From positions 2,542,001 through 2,606,000 of the forward strand of contig NZ_CP083666.1 in assembly GCF_020097835.1 (NCBI RefSeq): a stretch of DNA of 64,000 bases, written 5' to 3'. The notes under the pieces were generated by a model that had not been told where the DNA came from, made no database searches, and was given only the letters and a program-made list of their open reading frames with translations. Positions 60,921 through 64,000 of this stretch are shown piece after piece. Numbering within the stretch: the stretch's first letter is position 1; each line of letters begins with the position of its first letter. The translations under genes and the position numbers were made by a program. Source of the stretch: Haloprofundus halobius (GTDB lineage Archaea > Halobacteriota > Halobacteria > Halobacteriales > Haloferacaceae).

Positions 60921-62546
60921 TTAACTATCGTCCACAAGGTTGTCAGTGTTAACTGTGACTTCGGACGGAGTTTGGTCGTCTATTAAATTACTTTCGTACC
61001 CTTCGACCAATCCCTTAAACACCATTGTCCCATCCTTCCACCCATACGTCGATGTGTCATTCAGTTCAATCGCTGGATCGAGATACCGGTCCGGATTGTT
61101 ATTGTAGATATGGACTTCAAGCAGCGTCTTCCCAACCTCCTCGTCTTTATCGTTAATTTGGACGGCCGGTCGCGGGTCGGTGTCATCCGTGCTCCCGACG
61201 TCGATCAGCGACAACGTTCCCGTCGCGGAGTTATATCCACGCAGTTCGACACCGACACGTGTGGCATTTACCGTTGCATCCCGAAAGATGATGTCCATCG
61301 GGCCGTCAGCGATGATACCACGGTCCCCGTCATTATCGTTTGTCGGAAGGACCTCGCAGGACAGTACCGCCGTCCCCTGCCCCCGTAACGCCCATTGGTC
61401 TCCTTCGCCGGGTTGGGCCGCTGTACCGGCGAGGATTGCCGTCGCGTCGCTGGTTTCGGTGGTCGCTCGGGCACAGTAGTTTGAGACGTTCTCGTAGTAG
61501 CCACCGATGTATGCGTGTTTTTGCACACGAGCTTGGAATCCGCGAGAGCGGGCGTCTGAATCTTGTTGTCGAAAGTCATCCGAGATAACTCGCGTTGAGT
61601 CGTCAACGAATATGTGGTCAATCGATGCGTTCGAGTTCGCCCGGAGACACCAGTACCTTTCGGGCTGGATGCCGCTGAAGCTGTCTAGTCGGAACTCACA
61701 ACCGTCTATGACTTCGATGGATTCGATAGCTATCGGGTTCCCGCTTGCGGCGTTGATTATCCCCTGTTGGGTGGACTGGTCGCTAAGGTCTATGTCCCGG
61801 ACCTCGACGTTGGATAATCGAAGCATCCCCATCTCCGCGTCAACACCGTACCCCCATACCCGTCCGCCGTCGGTCGTGTCACTATTGCCGTCGACTGTGA
61901 GGTCTGCCCAGAGATGGGTGGCACTGGAGGCGTCGCCACTGACGAACTCCAGCATGGAGTTGCCAGCATTTTGGACGGTCGAGATGTTCTTACCACGACC
62001 CACGACCGCGAAGCTCTCTGTCTCTCCGACAGATCCATCCCAAGTTACTGTCCCCTCTGGGAGCACGAACAGAGCCGGAAGCGACGTATCATCAACAACA
62101 TCGTTCAGCACATCCCCAGAAGAGAGATACACGACGTTATTTATCTGCTCTACATCTATCCCTGACGCATCGTCAGGAAGTGTGTAGATACCATCGTCAT
62201 CATCGTCAGAGAAGGCACCGCCAGACGGCCACTCGGTTTCGGTCTCTCCTCCGAGAGTGAGCGACTCGGTATGAACGCCCGCGAGCGGGTCATCTTCTGT
62301 CCCAACCGTTCCCGATCCCGAAGATTGCGCCCGAACAGGTCCGGTCGAGGCCTTCAGCGCTGCCGAACTCGCCGAGTATCCCAGCGCCACCAGCCCGATC
62401 GCCTTCAGCGCCTCTCGACGAGACAGTCCCATCCTCTCGAACCACGACACCGACACTTCGTTTCCGTCGCTGTCCGTGGTCGCCAGCTCGTCGCCGACGA
62501 TCTCTCGAATCTGTGCTTCTTGCTCCTCGGAGAACCGAGAACTCAT
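60921..62546 (-). CDS. Tat-exported beta-helix protein
   Basis: A 541-residue protein with an unusually long leader. A 40-residue cytoplasmic extension precedes the twin-arginine signal SRREALKAIGLVALGYSA (Arg43-44), ending near VRAQSSGS. The rest is a beta-solenoid pattern (LSNVEVRDIDLSDQSTQQGI, ESIEVIDGCEFRLDSFSGIQ, IIFRDATVNATRVGVELRGY). It has several N-x-S/T sequons. Such folds in viruses bind or cut host glycans. Copy 2 of the shared motif lies 30-65 bp before the start. Confidence 0.72.
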   Translation of the reverse strand: MSSRFSEEQEAQIREIVGDELATTDSDGNEVSVSWFERMGLSRREALKAIGLVALGYSASSAALKASTGPVRAQSSGSGTVGTEDDPLAGVHTESLTLGGETETEWPSGGAFSDDDDDGIYTLPDDASGIDVEQINNVVYLSSGDVLNDVVDDTSLPALFVLPEGTVTWDGSVGETESFAVVGRGKNISTVQNAGNSMLEFVSGDASSATHLWADLTVDGNSDTTDGGRVWGYGVDAEMGMLRLSNVEVRDIDLSDQSTQQGIINAASGNPIAIESIEVIDGCEFRLDSFSGIQPERYWCLRANSNASIDHIFVDDSTRVISDDFRQQDSDARSRGFQARVQKHAYIGGYYENVSNYCARATTETSDATAILAGTAAQPGEGDQWALRGQGTAVLSCEVLPTNDNDGDRGIIADGPMDIIFRDATVNATRVGVELRGYNSATGTLSLIDVGSTDDTDPRPAVQINDKDEEVGKTLLEVHIYNNNPDRYLDPAIELNDTSTYGWKDGTMVFKGLVEGYESNLIDDQTPSEVTVNTDNLVDDS

Positions 62547-62575
62547 ACTACACTACAGACCGGGAGAAATGCAGG

Positions 62576-62611
62576 TAACAGTAGCGTGACGGCCCGTTAC
62601 GACCGGTTACG
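62576..62611 (-). promoter_or_regulatory. shared 36-bp regulatory motif, copy 2
   Basis: Same motif as at 59207-59242 (32 of 36 identical). Here it is followed by ctgcatttctcccg and the start codon of the beta-helix protein gene 30 bp away. The four differences fall in two dinucleotides between the conserved CGTAAC units, as expected for a binding site with spacer freedom. Confidence 0.7.
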
Positions 62612-62633
62612 AGTTTTGGAGGGCCGAAGGAGA

Positions 62634-62900
62634 TCAGTACCCGCGCTGCGCGATGGCCACCCGAATCACGGTCGCGAGAACCGCGATGCCGATGACGCCG
62701 ATTACCGTTGTCAGGGGGACCCAGACGAGCGTTACCTCCGCGAGTCGGTCCAGCGGTCCCATCGAGAACGTGCCGTCCTGGACCAACGAACTCTCTGCTG
62801 CCTTCTCCGCCAACACCGACAGAATCGTCGGCGCGAAGAGGAAGAACACGAACGCAGCGAACAGCGTACTGATGATCTGCGTGATTCGGCGCAGCACCAT
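62634..62900 (-). CDS. two-helix membrane protein
   Basis: An 88-residue protein, start MVLRRITQIISTLFAAF, with two membrane helices (IISTLFAAFVFFLFAPTIL, VPLTTVIGVIGIAVLATVI) flanking a polar loop (AEKAAESSLVQDGTFSMG). It shares a one-base overlap with the gene upstream (TGATG). Function unknown. Confidence 0.6.
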   Translation of the reverse strand: MVLRRITQIISTLFAAFVFFLFAPTILSVLAEKAAESSLVQDGTFSMGPLDRLAEVTLVWVPLTTVIGVIGIAVLATVIRVAIAQRGY

Positions 62901-63184
62901 CAGGCCCCACCTCTCGCCGACTGGTACACCGCAGCGCCGAAGACGAACAGCGCGACGAGAACCATCGTCACCGTCGGCATCCCGTCTTGCGCCTGGACGA
63001 TGTACCCGAGACCTTCCTCGGCCTCGACGCTGTACCGGACGTCCTCGTTTCGGTCTTCGGCGTTGTCCTGGAGCGTGCTGAACAGCGGCGCAACCCACAC
63101 GAGCGTCGCGCCGACAATGACGATCGTGATTAGCGCGATCATCAGCTGGTAGGACATCTGCCCGCGTTCGTCACGCCGGAACAT
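62900..63184 (-). CDS. two-helix membrane protein (pilin/VirB-like size)
   Basis: A 94-residue protein (MFRRDERGQMSYQLMIALIT), with membrane helices at about 14-33 and 70-88 and an acidic extracytoplasmic loop (DNAEDRNEDVRYSVEAEEG). The RRDERGQMSYQ start recalls pilin-like leader ends (G followed by Q-x-x-Y), but the second helix argues against a simple pilin. It shares one base with both neighbours. Confidence 0.55.
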   Translation of the reverse strand: MFRRDERGQMSYQLMIALITIVIVGATLVWVAPLFSTLQDNAEDRNEDVRYSVEAEEGLGYIVQAQDGMPTVTMVLVALFVFGAAVYQSARGGA

Positions 63185-64000
63185 CAGAACTCGACCTCCA
63201 TCGCCGCGTCGAGATCGGCGTCGACACCGCCGAAGTCGACCTCGGGCAGGTCGCCGACGTCGCCTGCAACGTCCTCGACGCTGGCGACGGGATTCTCGAA
63301 CTCGTCGGAGAAGAGCCGTCCCAGACGTGCGAGTTTGGCCTCGATGTCCGGTTCGTCCTTTCGCTCGAAGTCCGGGTCGCGTGGAATGCGGTCGACGGGC
63401 TCGCGGAGCGTTGGTTCACGGAGTGTCGGCTCTCTCGGGTCGCGAAACTCCGGCGGAACCTCGGTCGGTGTCTCCAGTATTCGGTCCATCTCGGTGTCGA
63501 CTCGAACGTCGGTTTCGATTTCTGGGAGTTCGAAGACGTCCTCCTCGATTCGGAGGTCAGTATCCGGAATCGTGTCGATATCCGGAATCTCTTCGATCAG
63601 TTCGTCGATGCCGACTTCGGTCTCGACGTCGAGTCCCGTGTCCAACGCCTCGTCGAGTCGGACCTCCGTTTCCTCGACGACATCGAGGAGTCCCTGGACT
63701 TCGCTGTCCGCAGCACGTTCAGAGAGTTCGAGGTCTTCCTTGACGCCCCGAACATTCGAGTCCCCGTCGAGGAACATCTGCTGAGCCTGCTCGATTCGAG
63801 CTTCTGCGCCCTCGATGAGCCGTCCGACGGGGCCTGCGCTCTCCTGTCCGGGTTCGACGCCGACCGCTCCGGGAGTCGCCTCTGACTCGTCGGAGCGCCG
63901 CTGTGGAACATCTCGATTCCGGAGGTCACGAGGGTCGAGTTCCGAGCCCTGAGACTCGCTTCTTCCCGTCTCTTGGAAGTCGCCCGGCTGTGCTTCGGGT
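63184..64000 (-). CDS. acidic, proline-repeat, probably disordered protein (5' part beyond window)
   Basis: The frame is open from the right window edge to a stop at 63184, at least 271 codons. An ATG at 63777 could be a start, but the sequence upstream (GRLIEGAEARIEQAQQ, SELDPRDLRNRDVPQRRSDE) is continuous and has the same style, so the real start is probably outside. It is very rich in Asp, Glu and Pro with repeats such as REPTLREPTLREP and alternating ET-DV runs. No membrane helix or domain is seen. It may be a scaffold or matrix protein. Confidence 0.6.
   Translation of the reverse strand, partial: PEAQPGDFQETGRSESQGSELDPRDLRNRDVPQRRSDESEATPGAVGVEPGQESAGPVGRLIEGAEARIEQAQQMFLDGDSNVRGVKEDLELSERAADSEVQGLLDVVEETEVRLDEALDTGLDVETEVGIDELIEEIPDIDTIPDTDLRIEEDVFELPEIETDVRVDTEMDRILETPTEVPPEFRDPREPTLREPTLREPVDRIPRDPDFERKDEPDIEAKLARLGRLFSDEFENPVASVEDVAGDVGDLPEVDFGGVDADLDAAMEVEF

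Larger units (their letters stand above)
51572..64000. mobile_element. integrated mobile element (provirus, plasmid or conjugative type), left part
   Basis: Downstream of tRNA-Pro every gene is unlike the chromosomal set: eight overlapping small genes running right (51721-55318), a 513-bp convergent gap, then ten genes running left (64000-55832) that encode membrane or exported proteins. Codon use is a little less GC-rich than the chromosome. This layout is typical of haloarchaeal integrated viruses and plasmids. No integrase, replication gene or second att copy lies inside the window, so the right end is beyond 64 kb and the class is undetermined. Confidence 0.65.

Noticed and set aside
56460-63184. 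Calling the small membrane proteins VirB2/VirB3 or viral VP3 homologues
   Set aside because: Size and helix count are compatible, but no sequence motif supports either, and no ATPase of those systems is in the window.
1-64000. CRISPR arrays, rRNA genes, or complete insertion sequences
   Set aside because: No regularly spaced 28-37 bp direct repeats, no rRNA-like sequence and no intact transposase were found.

Overview
The window is high-GC DNA from an extremely halophilic archaeon. The evidence is strongly acidic proteomes (Asp/Glu-rich throughout), a complete nine-gene A-type ATP synthase operon in the order H-I-K-E-C-F-A-B-D, archaeal L40e, Sec61-beta, RPA with its associated protein, Tfx, DUF373, DUF99, a polyprenyl synthetase and several small families otherwise seen in haloarchaea. 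The gene content fits a Haloferacales-type genome; species cannot be set from sequence alone.

Layout. 1-40 kb is ordinary chromosome: two Hsp20 chaperones (one cut by the window edge), prephenate dehydratase, HisH, a PhnDCE phosphonate/phosphite-type importer, a family-4 uracil-DNA glycosylase, DUF99/DUF5786-like genes, L40e, thioredoxin, SecG, PdxT, HisE, the ATP synthase operon (10.9-19.8 kb, minus strand), a surface/membrane-regulator cluster (20.7-24.1 kb), EtfBA, polyprenyl diphosphate synthase, DUF373, a radical SAM protein, TRAM and Tfx proteins, a pilin-like protein, an atypical SDR, a sugar nucleotidyltransferase, the RPA operon and a beta-helix protein. Intergenic spaces at 1.7, 25.9 and 33.4 kb carry clusters of perfect short palindromes.

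A tRNA-His at 40.06 kb is followed by a poorly coding, less GC-rich stretch (40.1-45.5 kb) with an HNH nuclease, two orphan lipoproteins and at least two decayed genes (an endonuclease/exonuclease/phosphatase-family remnant, and a methyltransferase with two stops and a frameshift). Core genes resume at 45.56-51.5 kb: site-2 protease with CBS domains, cupin, a large DEVH helicase, and an SLC13-type permease next to the 3' stub of a second one.

A tRNA-Pro at 51.57 kb marks the left border of what looks like an integrated mobile element (provirus, plasmid or conjugative element) that runs off the window at 64 kb. It has a tightly overlapping rightward operon of eight small genes (zinc ribbons, HTH proteins, one membrane peptide) and a converging leftward operon of membrane and exported proteins: an acidic disordered protein, small membrane proteins, a Tat-exported beta-helix protein, a GT-C-like glycosyltransferase, a large secreted protein with three C-terminal membrane helices, and a minimal M50B-like protease. 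The two large exported proteins carry N-glycosylation sequons, and both genes are preceded by the same 36-bp motif made of CGTAAC-type units spaced one helical turn apart. This module is the best candidate in the window for an undescribed system. No integrase, replication protein or packaging/transfer ATPase is visible, so its class is open.
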